Of a stretch of 64,000 bases of DNA, positions 1 to 10,680 are shown piece after piece; within the stretch, counting starts at the first letter, position 1, and the number at the start of each line of letters is the position of its first letter. Under the pieces are notes generated by a model, which was given only the letters and a program-made list of their open reading frames with translations, was not told the DNA's origin and made no database searches. The translations under genes were made by a program, and so were the position numbers. This DNA is from Solicoccozyma terricola (taxonomy: Eukaryota; Basidiomycota; Tremellomycetes; Filobasidiales; Piskurozymaceae): positions 1-64,000 of the forward strand of contig BCLD01000017.1 in assembly GCA_001600875.1 (NCBI GenBank). Direction: 5' to 3'.

Positions 1-173
1 TTTCTAGCAAGTTCCAGTGACTTCCTTGTTCTAGCAAGTTCCATGCTTAGGTAATCAAGTCAGGTGACTTTAATGTTCTAGCAAGTTCCATGCTTAGTAA
101 GCAAATCAGGTGACTGCTATTGCCACTGCTTAGCAATCACTCAGTTGCCACTGAGGTTCGATTCATGACAGCA
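1..173 (-). mobile_element. Ty3/Gypsy 3' LTR, partial (cut by window edge)
   Basis: On the minus strand a purine tract ending in AAGAAGGGAGG is followed at once by TGCTGTCATGA. That is the usual order of polypurine tract and LTR start (5'-TG) in Ty3/Gypsy elements. The integrase ORF next door lies on the same strand and stops just upstream. The LTR runs from about position 173 (or 170, if it starts TGTCATGA) down to the window edge. Its far end and the target-site duplication are outside the window. It contains spaced direct repeats, listed separately. Confidence 0.7.
2..115. repeat. Direct repeats inside the LTR
   Basis: The unit ttctagcaagttcca occurs at about 2, 29 and 76. The second and third copies are longer: both continue into atgcttag and end in tcaggtgact, giving a near-tandem period of about 47 bp. 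These are probably U3 promoter repeats of the retrotransposon. Confidence 0.8.
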
Positions 174-184
174 CCTCCCTTCTT
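174..184 (-). other. Polypurine tract of the Gypsy element
   Basis: On the minus strand this reads AAGAAGGGAGG, directly before the LTR 5'-TG and about 20 nt after the stop codon of the integrase ORF. This is the expected plus-strand DNA priming site of an LTR retrotransposon. The call rests on position and composition only. Confidence 0.7.
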
Positions 185-203
185 AAGAGCGAGCTCCTGC
201 NAG

Positions 204-1760
204 CTATGATCTACGTCTTGATGCTGGGAATGGAAGTTCTGGGTGTTGTCGCTTGAATTGCTTGAAGATACGAAGATGTTGGACTAGATTGATTGGTTCC
301 CAAGTGTTGTGTTCATCAGAATATCCTTCCCATTTGATGAGATAGGAATATTTGTTGTTTTCAAACTTGGCATCCAGGATACGTTCAGGGATGAAGCGTT
401 CATAACCCTGGGAGTCGATTTCGATCCGAGGAGGCGGGTCCTGTGGTTGGTCACGATGACCTTGCTTGTATTTCTCAAGTAGTGAGACACCGAATGTTGG
501 ATGACAATCCATTGTGGGCGGTAAATCCAGAGTAAATGCAAGATCGTTGACCTTAGCCTTGATACGGAAAGGTCCAATGAGCTTGTGATCGAGCTTGAGT
601 GAGGGACGAGTAGTGTCGATGTTCTTGCGGTTGAGCCATACTAGATCTCCAACTTTGAAAGCGTTTGAAGCATCTTGACGCTTTGCATCATAGTATTTGG
701 TGTAGTGCCTTTGAGCTTCCTGCATATTGGTTTTCAAAGAATTGTGTATAGCTTGAAGTTGTTCAAGACGTTCCGTCACTGAAGGTGCTTGAGATTCGGT
801 GATATTGATGATAGAACTTGGGTGTAAAGGATGATAGCCGGTGTTGGCATAAAAGGGTGTATAGTTTGTTGATGAATGATCCGTATTGTTGTAGGTGAAC
901 TCGGCGGTAGATAATAGTTCAGCCCAGTCATTCTGTTCATATGAACAGAACATANGGAGGTACTGTTCCAACGTCTGATTGATGCGTTCAGTTTGTCCAT
1001 CAGTTTGAGGATGAAATGCCGTTGAGAAGTTGCACTTGATTCCGAGTCCTGAAGTGAATGCACGCCAGAACTTTGAGTTGAAGACTGGTCCCCGATCCGA
1101 TATGATATCCTTGGGGATTCCATGAAGTCTGAAGATGTTTTGTTGGAATACTGTAGCAAGATTTGGTGCATCAAATCCAAGTTCCTGGTAAGGGATGAAG
1201 TGTGCCATCTTGGTAAGACGGTCCACAACAACTAGAATTGAGTCAAACCCTTTGGAGAGTGGTAGTTTGACGATTGAGTCCATTGAGATTGACTGCCAAG
1301 GTATGTCGGGTATCGGTAAAGGTTGTAATAATCCATAGGGTTGATGTCTTGGTGTCTTGTTTCTTGTGCATGTTTCGCAACCCTGGACGTACGTGTTGAC
1401 AAACGCACGCATATGAGGGAAATAGAAAGTTCTTGATAGTAGACGATAGGTCTTGTCATTGCCTAGATGTCCACTGAGCCGAGTATTATGGACTTGATTG
1501 AGGATATCCAGTTTGAGTTGATGATTATCCGGGACATAGATCAGGTTGTTGAATAAGATGATGTTGTCAGTTCGAAGCGAGTATCCAATTAAAGCTTGAG
1601 TCTGTGCTTGAGTACGAGGCTGGTTGATATCTTGAAGTAACGGTAATATCTCTGACAAAGCTGAGTCTTGAGGTTGTAGTTGTTGAATCCGAGCGATGAT
1701 ATCTGTTTTTGTTTCCTGAATCGGTGCGAGAATAATAGATGGATAGATCGATGGAGGGTG
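204..1760 (-). CDS. Ty3/Gypsy chromovirus integrase with C-terminal chromodomain (5'-truncated pol)
   Basis: This is the 3' part of a Gypsy pol polyprotein. From the N-terminal side it has the integrase zinc finger (H..H..C..C, ending CETC), then an RVE core whose catalytic acidic residues lie in SMDSI, ISDRG and GQTERINQ, a GPF/Y-like stretch (LIGPFRI), and a C-terminal chromodomain (YLIKWEGYSDEHNTWEP). The chromodomain marks the chromovirus clade and probably steers insertion to heterochromatin. No initiator is expected because this is an internal polyprotein fragment. The frame stays open up to a TAA at 1761-1763, beyond which no reverse transcriptase or RNase H sequence follows, so the element is truncated. 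One N at 955 falls inside the integrase. Confidence 0.93.
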   Translation of the reverse strand, partial: HPPSIYPSIILAPIQETKTDIIARIQQLQPQDSALSEILPLLQDINQPRTQAQTQALIGYSLRTDNIILFNNLIYVPDNHQLKLDILNQVHNTRLSGHLGNDKTYRLLSRTFYFPHMRAFVNTYVQGCETCTRNKTPRHQPYGLLQPLPIPDIPWQSISMDSIVKLPLSKGFDSILVVVDRLTKMAHFIPYQELGFDAPNLATVFQQNIFRLHGIPKDIISDRGPVFNSKFWRAFTSGLGIKCNFSTAFHPQTDGQTERINQTLEQYLXMFCSYEQNDWAELLSTAEFTYNNTDHSSTNYTPFYANTGYHPLHPSSIINITESQAPSVTERLEQLQAIHNSLKTNMQEAQRHYTKYYDAKRQDASNAFKVGDLVWLNRKNIDTTRPSLKLDHKLIGPFRIKAKVNDLAFTLDLPPTMDCHPTFGVSLLEKYKQGHRDQPQDPPPRIEIDSQGYERFIPERILDAKFENNKYSYLIKWEGYSDEHNTWEPINLVQHLRIFKQFKRQHPELPFPASRRRS

Positions 1761-1763
1761 TTA

Positions 1764-3079
1764 ATTTTCCCAGCAACGGAGGAAGTATTGCAATAGCTCG
1801 ATACCTTGGTTCGACTCAGCGGGTGGGTTGCACGGTGGAGGTCGCGACGGCCACTTTGCACTGTGGGTTGGCTATTTTTGCTTTCGCGTATGGTGGAAAT
1901 CACCGTCATTTACATTCCCGATTTACGGAGGGGTGAGTGGTTGACTATATGTGCAATTTATTTATTATATTCGGCACGTTTCCTCTGTGTAGACTTGTCA
2001 GGCTTGGCCCTCTCTGTGTCTCTTCAAACTGATGTTTTTGAAAGTGATTCGGTGGTGGTAAGTTGCATGTTAAACACACAACATTGGTTTCCACGACACA
2101 TAGAGATGATAGTCGGCCCCGATATATACTCAATAATGTCATTCACCGACCAACATATGATATGTATAGTCAGGCATGCTTCTAGAATGATTGAGTTGCA
2201 CAAAAGTTTTCCCAGAAATTAAGCCAAGTTCGAAAGATTCACCCTCAGTGACCTTGACTTGGCCTCCCAAGATCGGCCGGAAAGACAGGCTGTCGTTTGA
2301 GAAAGTCCGGCAGAGTTTAACTGAGGTATCATCTCTCAAAACGTCCCTGCTTGTTTGTCAGCTCATGTTCGTGACGGGTCAGTTTTTGGCCTTCGAGACC
2401 ACTGGAGAATCCTCCGTACTGTTCATGGCATTCACCGTGGTCTCCCATCTGGAGAAGCCAAGCCTCTGTGCAGTTGCATCGCTATGGACTTCTGAATAAG
2501 CTCGCTTTCCACCCTCTCAATCCATCCATCCTCTACGCTGCATCACGCATAGCCTCTCCGATTGGCTTTTCTATGACATCCGGAACACCTTCGACCTTTG
2601 ATTAACAGACTGCATCGGCTCGGTCTCGCTTGACCCTTTCAAGTGGCTGGTCCTGTCCTGTTCCGGTTCTAGCGCATTTCCCTTCGCAGGAGAATTCTAT
2701 CATGCTCCCACAAAGACAAGCTTCAATCTCACCCTCCCAAGGTGAGTACGAGGTCAAGTGGTAGTTCATTGTGACATTCAGACTTTCTAAAGGAACAGAC
2801 CATGGAATGGAGGAAGGCATAGAACGATAGCAGGATAACTATAGACTGGAGGACACTAGTTGGGAACAATATCAGGAAATCAAGAGCACAAGGAAACAAT
2901 AGGGTACTATAAAGTCTGGCTGGATCAATGTTTACTATTGTCCGTGGCTGTCCTGATTGCTATATGAGCTAGGCAGATTAAGCTAGAGGTGAGCTGTTGT
3001 AAAGAGAATGAACCATTTCAGCACCTTTATCACTCCTCTCTGCTACCGACACTCACATATTCTCGACAAAGAAGCCGGC
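1764..3079. other. Region without a recognised gene (weak ORFs only)
   Basis: Between the retrotransposon fragment and the invertase stop codon I find no family I recognise. Two minus-strand ORFs, 2602-2820 (starts ATG, contains a Cys-rich CLCGSM..CEGKC stretch) and 2139-2339, could be exons of a small or decayed gene, but the sequence between them is closed in all minus frames and I see no clean splice pair. A plus-strand ORF at 2191-2499 overlaps them. The invertase 3' UTR should lie at the right end. Confidence 0.4.
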
Positions 3080-4744
3080 CTAGGACATGATAACGTTTCC
3101 GCTAACAAGCCCATCCGATCCCTGTTGTGTGGCCCAAGCGCTTTTCAGGCTCCAAACCTTAACGCTGATTGTGGTGTTGGTGTTGATGCCTGCTGCTGCG
3201 AAGACAAATGTATCAAGCGCGGCTTCGGGGAAGAAGCTTAAGGTGGCGCTCCTCTGGCCTCCTTCCAAGAACACTTCCAGTAGGCTTCTGTCAACTACGC
3301 CTTCCACGCTCCAGGTGCCATTCGCGTTGAGGGGGTTGTTTGTAGAAAACTTGTCGGTGAAAAAAGGATTTTCGTCGCCAAAGGTACCAACTTTGCCACG
3401 GTCAAGCCAGAAGTCGCCGCCGATGTAGTATCCGCCGCTGAGGGATTCGTTGGTACTGCTGGCCGAGAATGTAAAGTTCACAGTTCCTGTAGCACCATCG
3501 ATGGGGATCCCAGACAAATTCGCAGCAAAGTAGAGCGCTCCAGAGGTGACATTGGCAAAGGAGACGGAGAGGCTGCTGTTCCCGAGGTTGTCGTTCGACC
3601 CAAGGACCGTGTCGATAACCGGTGTGAGATCATAGGGTATACTGACTAGGTCATAACCCACTCGAGTGATGTTTTTGAGATAATTTACTCTGGGTAGCGA
3701 CATTGCACTTCTCCAGCCTTCTGCTCCAGTCGGCACGACTTGCGAGTACTGCCAGTTACTTGCCCATCCAATACTGATAGGGTTCTGGCCATCCGGCGTC
3801 CCATAGAACCACTGTCCAGCGTAGTTGTCTTTCCCGAAATCCGCAATACGTGCAACAAAATCAACAGCCTCGAAATGAGTGCCGTTGAAGGACCCTGGGA
3901 AGTACTGTGTGATACTGCCCCCCTGGGGCGCACCAGGGTTGATGGAGATGGCGAGCAGATACATGAGTTCGTCAGATCCTTCCATCGGGATGGAGACCAT
4001 ATTCGGACACTCAAACTGCAAGCCGAGAAGCCCATGGTTAGAGAAATTGCTTGAGTGCTGCCACTTGAGCAGATTGGTCGACGTGAAAATTCCAATGGTA
4101 AAATCCTGAGCGTAGGAAACAACCATGACCCAGGTTCTCGTCTCTTTGTGGTAGATGACCTTCGGATCACGGAACTGAGTTGAATTTATGCTGATCACGG
4201 GATTTCCTGAATACTTCTCGAAAGTGTATCCGCCGTCGTAGGAGAAAGCGACATTTTGTGTTTCTTCTTGAGGTGTGTTCAACGTGTAGATAGCAACAAC
4301 GCCGTTTGTCTGATTCGGGAACATTTCAGAGGTATTGTTCACATCGATAACTGCAGATCCAGAGAATATGCCCTCATCCGGCGCACCAGGGTAGATCGCA
4401 ATCTGCTGGTTCTCCCAATGATACAAATCCCGAGTCGTAGCATGACCCCAGTGCTGGTTCCCAGCGACGATGTCGGTCGGGTTGTACTGGTAGTATAGAT
4501 GCCATGTTCCGTTGGCATCGACGAACATGCCATTGGGATCGTTCATGAAATCCTTCGGCGGAGAGAAATGAATCTGCGGCCGCAAATGACCCGTGTAGTT
4601 TCCTGGAATCGGTTTACCTGTTGCAACCGCGGTTTCACTGTATGAGCTGGTGGTTGCGCTAGAGGTCAGGATTGTGGAGGAGCCTTGTGCCAACGCCGTG
4701 GCGGCAAGTAGCGACGCAAGGGAGCTGCATAGTAGCGTTTTCAT
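3080..4744 (-). CDS. Secreted GH32 beta-fructofuranosidase (invertase)
   Basis: This single-exon gene of about 554 residues encodes an enzyme that hydrolyses the beta-fructosyl bond of sucrose and related fructans outside the cell. The frame is open upstream to 4822, but I take the ATG at 4742-4744: it begins a signal peptide ([20 protein letters not shown]), and a TATAAA lies at 4809-4814, so the further upstream ATG would precede the promoter. GH32 landmarks, counted from this start: MNDPNG with nucleophile Asp at about residue 69, FRDP at about 191-194, and FECPNM with the acid/base Glu at about 245. A C-terminal beta-sandwich follows, with DRSLLEVF. Many N-x-S/T sites fit a glycosylated secreted enzyme. 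It is divergent from the sugar transporter at 5945, so the two probably share control. Confidence 0.93.
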   Translation of the reverse strand: MKTLLCSSLASLLAATALAQGSSTILTSSATTSSYSETAVATGKPIPGNYTGHLRPQIHFSPPKDFMNDPNGMFVDANGTWHLYYQYNPTDIVAGNQHWGHATTRDLYHWENQQIAIYPGAPDEGIFSGSAVIDVNNTSEMFPNQTNGVVAIYTLNTPQEETQNVAFSYDGGYTFEKYSGNPVISINSTQFRDPKVIYHKETRTWVMVVSYAQDFTIGIFTSTNLLKWQHSSNFSNHGLLGLQFECPNMVSIPMEGSDELMYLLAISINPGAPQGGSITQYFPGSFNGTHFEAVDFVARIADFGKDNYAGQWFYGTPDGQNPISIGWASNWQYSQVVPTGAEGWRSAMSLPRVNYLKNITRVGYDLVSIPYDLTPVIDTVLGSNDNLGNSSLSVSFANVTSGALYFAANLSGIPIDGATGTVNFTFSASSTNESLSGGYYIGGDFWLDRGKVGTFGDENPFFTDKFSTNNPLNANGTWSVEGVVDRSLLEVFLEGGQRSATLSFFPEAALDTFVFAAAGINTNTTISVKVWSLKSAWATQQGSDGLVSGNVIMS

Positions 4745-4808
4745 GGTCGCGTAACTCATTATCGTGTATTCGTGGCGCGGTATTGTCCCGGTTGTACTCA
4801 TTCGCGGC

Positions 4809-4814
4809 TTTATA
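4809..4814 (-). promoter_or_regulatory. TATA box of the invertase gene
   Basis: TATAAA on the minus strand, 65-70 nt upstream of the chosen invertase ATG. It supports that start over the upstream in-frame ATG at 4822. Confidence 0.6.
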
Positions 4815-5867
4815 CGTGCCACGAATGGCCAGCAGCCGCCAACTATTCGATATCCACTGTTTCGTGAACATGCTCAAGCTAGCGTGCCCGAGGTTTGCCC
4901 AGACCAACTCGCAGGCTACCAAATGTTTGGGCCGAGGAAGCACCGACACTCGCATTGGGGGTAGATCCTCCGCTAGTCCAAGACCTGTTCGGCATCCAGC
5001 CTGCTCTCGCTGTGGACCCCGCAGAGCCAGATTCCGGAAACAGCGATTTATGGACGTAGAGCCGCCAGCGCAGCATGAAGACGAGAACTACCCCGAAATC
5101 AGCTTGCAGGAGCGGCTCGCTGATCTTGAAGCCGAGCCTCTGGAAACCCTTCCCGCCGCAGCCCAGAACGCACGGACAGCCTCGCTGTCGCAAACATATC
5201 TAAACTGACACAACCCTTGGTGAGAGAGCGATTGCCCATGCCTCCTGCACAGTGGGAGGCACCTCAGGAACGAGGATTCGCCGGAGTCTACCCGATTGTC
5301 AGATTTGATTTAATGGCCAGGTTGTCCATGTTGCCTGGCACACTCAAAGTGCCTGGGAGTCGGCCATCCCTATTGGGATGTGAGTCTGTTACTAAATGCT
5401 TGCCGCCGGTCTGGAAGCCTTGTCAGGTGACTATCGAGCTGGGCTCCCCGCAGGTCCATGAAGTTGATAATGACTTGCCGCCGGCCTCTCAGGAACATGT
5501 TCACCCGGCATCTGGTACCCGAGGAAGATGCAGTCCCTGTTGTGACAATTCCTTTGTGTCTGTGCTGTAAATGAGGTAATTTTCATCATACCACTTCTCC
5601 TTCAGGTCTCGTCCCTACCCCCTCTTTCGGCCACCGGCCACCCTCGCCTTCACTTTTCTATCTGACCCCATCCTTGTTGAAACACCCGGTATACACTAAG
5701 CCCCGAAATCAGTGGTACCTTTTGTAGTGTGGGCCACCATATGTGACTGCATTGCCGGCGGGAACAGCTCTGGACGCCACCTCTCCCTCCCGGGCGGGTC
5801 GCCATTTTTGGTAATGGTTTAAGTGGGGATGATTATTCATGCTCGTTTTAGCTTGCCGCGAAAGGGC
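4815..5867. promoter_or_regulatory. Shared divergent promoter of invertase and sugar transporter, with decayed ORFs
   Basis: This 1.1-kb spacer separates two divergently read sugar genes. It contains short CCGCCGG-type repeats (CTTGCCGCCGG at about 5398 and 5473), possible sites for Zn(II)2Cys6 regulators. A plus-strand reading frame at about 4980-5208 reads like a broken Zn2Cys6 N-terminus (ACSRCGPRRARF, then an acidic coiled-coil-like stretch), and 5217-5570 is another short open frame. I treat both as remnants or chance ORFs. Confidence 0.45.
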
Positions 5868-5874
5868 TATATGA
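5868..5874 (+). promoter_or_regulatory. TATA-like box of the sugar transporter
   Basis: TATATGA lies about 71 nt upstream of the ATG at 5945, the usual distance in these genes. Confidence 0.45.
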
Positions 5875-5944
5875 ACAGACGCTTGTCTCGACGAATATCC
5901 CTATTTCCTTTCCAACATCATTGCCTCTGAGACTCGGTAGTAAA

Positions 5945-8195
5945 ATGGCACCTACGCTGGCTATCTTCCTCGGTACTTTCGCGTCATTCTCAGGATTCCT
6001 GTGAGTAAGATACAAGCAGTCTTGTTTTGTCCAGGACTCAATCTACTATCCTCTTTTGTAGTTTCGGATATGACACTGGTTACATCTCGGGTTGCAAGGA
6101 GATGGCGTAATTCTTGTTGATTGTGCTCCCGCCGCTTCGCCTCTGACCACTCCCTCTGTTGGACAGCTCCTTCCAACAAGCTTTCGGTACCATGGGCCCA
6201 GATGGGACCTACGCTCTATCGACTGGCACTCAGTCCCTGTTGACATCCATTCTTTCCATTGGTAAGTTTTTTTCTCAAAACAAACAGCCCCTACTCCCGT
6301 TGATTCGCCTTTCACTCAGGTACCTGCGTCGGCGCACTCTTTGCTGGCATGCTCGGCGACAAAGTCGGTCGTCGTTACGCCATCATTATTTACATTGGAC
6401 TTTTTTGCATCGGTGTGGCGTTGCAGACGGCCGTCAAGAATGTGGCCGGTTTCTCGGTGTGAGTCTTTTCAGAGTGCACTCTGGACTGACTTGGCTAAAC
6501 GATGGTTATAGGGGACGAGTTTTCGCCGGACTTGGTGTCGGTGGCACGTCCTGTCTAGTTCCGTTGTATCGTGAGAATGTGTTCTAGGTGTGGAGGGGGA
6601 TAGATGATGAGCTGAGACGAAACCTTGGCGGTTTATAGAGGCTGAAAGTGCTCCCAAACGTATGAGAGGTGCCATTGTTGCTGCCTATCAGTTCTTTATC
6701 ACCGGTGAGTGATATCATTTCATCCATCCGCCCGTCTTGCAAGAAAGCTAGCTTACACTCCCCTCGAATTGCAGTGGGTCTGCTTGTCGCATCCATCGTC
6801 GTCAATGCCACCAAGAACTTCGAGGGCTACAAGAGCTTTGAGCTCCCGATAGGTCTCCAATTCATTTGGGCTATCATCATCGTGATCGGTCTCTTCATAT
6901 TGCCAGAGTCCCCACGATACACTATGATGAAGGGTGACGAAGAGAGGACTAGAGCCATCATCGCCAGGCTCAATGGGTACTCTTTGGACTCTATCGAGGT
7001 CGAGGAGCAGGTCAACGAAATCAAAGCGAATTTGGAGAAGGAGCGTAAGAACGGCTCGGGATCATGGGCCGAATGCTTCAGAGGTGGAGATGCCAAGACT
7101 AGGACCAGAATTTTGACAGGGTGCACATTACAGGCTCTTCAGCAGCTTACTGTGAGTAAGAAGTTGGGGTTGCGTGGGTGAACGAGTTCGCTGAGGCCGT
7201 GTATATTCATCCACGAAGGGTATCAATTTCATTTTCTACTACGGTACGCCGAGTTTACATCTTCAGATAATAGGCCTTCATTGATGTATCTACATTGAGC
7301 AGGTACCACCTTTTTCAAGAATTCTGGAATCTCCGACCCTTTCTTGATCACCATCGCGACCAGCGTGGTCAACGTCGGCATGACCATTCCAGGGATGATA
7401 GCCGTTGACAGGCTGGGAAGGAGACGCCTGATGATCTACGGCGGTGTTGCGATGGCGATCTGTCAGCTCCTAGTAGCTGTCATTGGGCTCGCGGTCAAGG
7501 TGGATAACGCAGCTGGACAAAAGGCCCTGGTCGCACTCGTCTGCATCTACATTGCTCACTTTGCAGCAATATGGGGACCGTTCGCGTGAGTTTTTGCACT
7601 CGATTCTGGGCAGGGACACCTTGTTCATCCGCGCCTGTACCCCAAAGATGGGTCATTACCTCCGAGATCTATCCTCTGGGTGTGAGGGCGAAGGGCATGT
7701 CTTTGTCGACAGCTTCGAACTGGTAAGTGTTACGTCCACTGTAATGTCCCTCGCCGGCTCACGCAGTAGAGACCTCAGGCTCTGGAACTTTGGTATCGGA
7801 TATGCAACTCCCTACATGGTTGACGTTGGACCCGGTAAGGCTGGCTTGAAGACGAATGTTTTCTGGATCTGGGGAGGTTTTTGCGTCCTCTGCGTTGTGT
7901 TCTCTTACTTTGTAGGTATTCCCCTCCCTTCACGTCGTCGTCCATATGAAGGCGCTGAAACGCCTACGCAACCTCTTAGATGATCCCGGAAACCAAGGGT
8001 CTCAGTCTCGAGCAGGTGGACCTGCTCTACCGCAACTCATCGCCACGCAATTCTATCGCTTTCCGCGACAAGATGATGGCGGAGAACATGCACGACGAGA
8101 TCACGGCAGATGGAACTATTCAAGTTCACCTTGATCACGTTGCGATGGATTGGAAGCATGCGGAGGTCGCAAAAGATGAGAAAGTGTCCGTGTGA
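5945..8195 (+). CDS. MFS sugar (hexose-type) transporter, 12 exons
   Basis: This is a sugar/proton or facilitated sugar transporter of the plasma membrane. Exons as read: 5945-6000, 6062-6106, 6167-6261, 6320-6458, 6512-6570, 6639-6704, 6775-7151, 7219-7243, 7303-7585, 7648-7722, 7779-7911, 7980-8195. They total 1569 nt, 522 residues, with all joins in frame. Family signatures are present in order: FGYDTGYISG (TM1), GDKVGRR (loop 2-3), LPESPRY (loop 6-7), DRLGRR (loop 8-9), SEIYPLGVRAKG, and the C-terminal PETKGLSLEQVD. The order and length match Pfam Sugar_tr transporters. The specific substrate cannot be read. The divergent invertase and the nearby GH1 enzyme suggest uptake of released hexoses or of a disaccharide. 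Confidence 0.93.
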
Positions 8196-8683
8196 GAAGT
8201 GGGTATAGGCGTTCTTCACGCTGTGCAACCAAACTTCGGCAGTCTCCCAGGTGAATACAAGTGGGCCGAAGGGGTTGGCGTTTACATCAAATAGTATACA
8301 TATATATTGTAAGGTTGTGGTCTCGTGGAGGTAATGGGCTGGATGAGATAGGATCCGTTGAGACGATATACGGGGCAATCAGCCCCTCTTGTGGCTGAGG
8401 TGAAGCATAGGTGAAGCATAAAGCAAGGTGGTGATAAAGACACACGGGAAGGAGGCAATTTGGACCGGATGAAGGTGCATGGTGTGATCCAACAAGCGGA
8501 CACCGCCGCTACGTTCGAAATTGTCACTGTCGGCAAACATGGACTTCCATCTTCTTCCAGATGCGCCATTCCTTCTTCTCTCCCGCCCTCAAGCCTCTGT
8601 CGTTGTTGACTCAATTGCTGTTGGTGTCGCCGATCCTGCTCTTATTATCCTCATCACAGCAAGGTGAACAAATCGAAGTACAA
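8196..8683. other. Spacer between two convergent MFS genes
   Basis: This should hold the sugar transporter 3' UTR and, on the minus strand, the place where the last third of the allantoate-permease-like gene ought to be. I find no sequence matching transmembrane segments 9-12 of that family. Two ORFs (8282-8614 minus, 8561-8875 plus) look non-coding. Confidence 0.5.
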
Positions 8684-9560
8684 ATGATGATCCCTGACAA
8701 AGCTGCGAAAACTAGGATGGGCCATCGTCGAGATTTTGGAAGGGCGTCGGATACCCAGGAAGCTATCAGTGATAGTACGATCTGGATGACATTGATCTGT
8801 TGGGCTGCCCTATCGTCAGGTGTTTTAGAGGTACGCGGACACGGTGCGGACGTACTCCTAGAGGGATCAAGTTGATTTGCTCTACCGAATAGACAGCTGG
8901 CGACCCTTTCTTGTTGAATCTTGGGTGCGAAGAAGTGATTAGATTTTGTGCATGGGATTAACTGTGCTCACCCTTTTACCCAGAAGATCACTGTTCAATG
9001 TTTGAAACAATGCGATGTCAGAAGAGGGATGCAGATGCTCTCAGAGACAAGGACGCTTACTACTTCCGCTTGACTGCCCAAGTTGTGCCATGAATAAGAA
9101 AAAGATAGGGACTATCAACTCCGATTTTTTGGTCAGTTCAAATGCTGGAATGATTCCCCCGGAATGCTTACAAAGATAAACATGCCAAGTTGTATGCCAC
9201 CTCTTAATATCCTTCCATTTGAAAAGCCCGGTAAGCATTTTCCTTTCAGAAGGCATTCGTGCTTTTTGTAGATCGATTTCATCTCCAGTGAAGATCCTGT
9301 TATAGAGCGCACGCAGTCAGAACAGAATATTTCAAGGATGAACTGGTATTTTTCTCACCAATTTTTTTTGGCCCTAGCAGGGAGTTAGTTCTGGCATTGC
9401 GATGGCGGTCCAGAGAGCGCAAGGGAATGAGATACAACCACAGATAATGAACAACCAACGCCATCCCGCTAGACCCAAGTGATCGTTCAGACCGGCATAA
9501 ACAGCAGCCCTACAAGGAAAGGTCTGGGCGTGTCAACCGCATGCCTTCGGTATATTGGGG

Positions 9561-9651
<91 letters not shown>

Positions 9652-10680
9652 ATGCTTTACTCACATCAAAAAAACAGAAAACAGGGGACCAACAGCCACA
9701 AAGACCTGCATTTCTTAACGGTGAACATGGCTCAGATCTCAGCGCAGCCGCTTCACTCACTTGAATAATGGTATTTCTCCTTGCCAGCTCATGAGGTTGG
9801 TAGTAACTGGAACAAACGTACCTACAAGTAACAAGTGTAAGCTTCCTTCCAATCCGTTGTTGCAAAGAAGGAATGCATTTTACATGACAGCAGGGAAGTG
9901 TCCAGCTTCGAAGAGACCGACACTGTATGGGCGCAGTTGCACCTATCAAATGTCAAACCGAGGGATCCAGTTTCGAATAGAAGCTGCCCACTTACAAGAA
10001 CCTCACAGCATAAAATTGATTGACGTTCTTGACGCCAGCTGTCCCAAAGGTACAAATAGTCCAACCAATTTCCAAAAAGGCAATGTAATATGGTGCGCTA
10101 ACCTTTAAGAGGGTTAAAAGGGTCAGAAGTTGATGGGTCTACTTTCGGTCCGTGTTTTCCTTACTCTCGTCAAGATCAAGTTACTGTGAATTTGTCCGAA
10201 AACATATGCAGCAGACCATAGAGCATTTGCAAAGTTCAATTCGTTCCCATAGAGACTCAAATCTTCCTTCATCCCACTGTCTGTTACACGAATTGCAAGG
10301 ATCAGTATCTGCTGCTTCGACCCAATAGCTAATTCTTAATGACGTACTGAAAGCATTGTTGACGTTAACCTGATCTAGGTAACGGATCATCACTCCCAAC
10401 GATGCTGAAGAGATAAAAGTCAAATCTAGTTTCGTGAGCATCCATGCCTCCTCTTTTGGGACGTCAAGAGCTGGAATGGATTACTTGTTGTCAGATTGAC
10501 ACCCATCGCTGAATTATCTCCGATCAGATCCTCACATGACCAGATGTAGGACCTCCATGTCTTTCGGGATGTTGCTAGAGCGGCAAAGGCCAATTCAGGA
10601 ACCGGAACCGCATCTGAATGAATTATGTCTGGACTGTTTTCAGACTTGAATGGACGTTTCTCAAGATCATGTGCAGACAT
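8684..10680 (-). pseudogene. Allantoate-permease-like MFS transporter (Dal5 family), broken
   Basis: The start is ATG at 10680. Exons I can follow: 10536-10680, 10348-10470, 10165-10280, 9996-10102, 9884-9922, 9761-9821, 9665-9705, about 9370-9509, 9172-9296, 9061-9111, 8972-8990, 8856-8905, and 8796 to about 8684. They spell the anion:cation symporter pattern: [86 protein letters not shown]. Two defects appear. After [10 protein letters not shown] the frame hits TAG near 9375-9377, and the downstream match (ARAKKNW, then IFTGDEIDLQKARMP) needs a one-base shift. In addition, no sequence for the last four membrane segments is found. Intron 7 carries an 88-nt poly-C tract on the sense strand. 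An assembly error cannot be ruled out for the first defect. Confidence 0.75.
9563..9650. repeat. Poly-G tract (poly-C in the sense of the MFS gene)
   Basis: 33 G, one T, then 54 G. It lies inside intron 7 of the minus-strand MFS gene, about 50 nt before the acceptor. It may be inflated by assembly. Confidence 0.95.

Noticed and set aside
1805..1818. GGTTCGACTC as a tRNA B box
   Set aside because: No A box or foldable cloverleaf upstream; the similar GGTTCGATTC near 152 lies inside the LTR.
4672..5208. 178-residue plus frame overlapping the invertase start
   Set aside because: Its first half is antisense to the invertase signal region; only the distal part has any protein-like character, and it is listed as a possible remnant.
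9479..9949. Poly-Gly and poly-Pro frames
   Set aside because: They are translations of the poly-G/poly-C intron tract.
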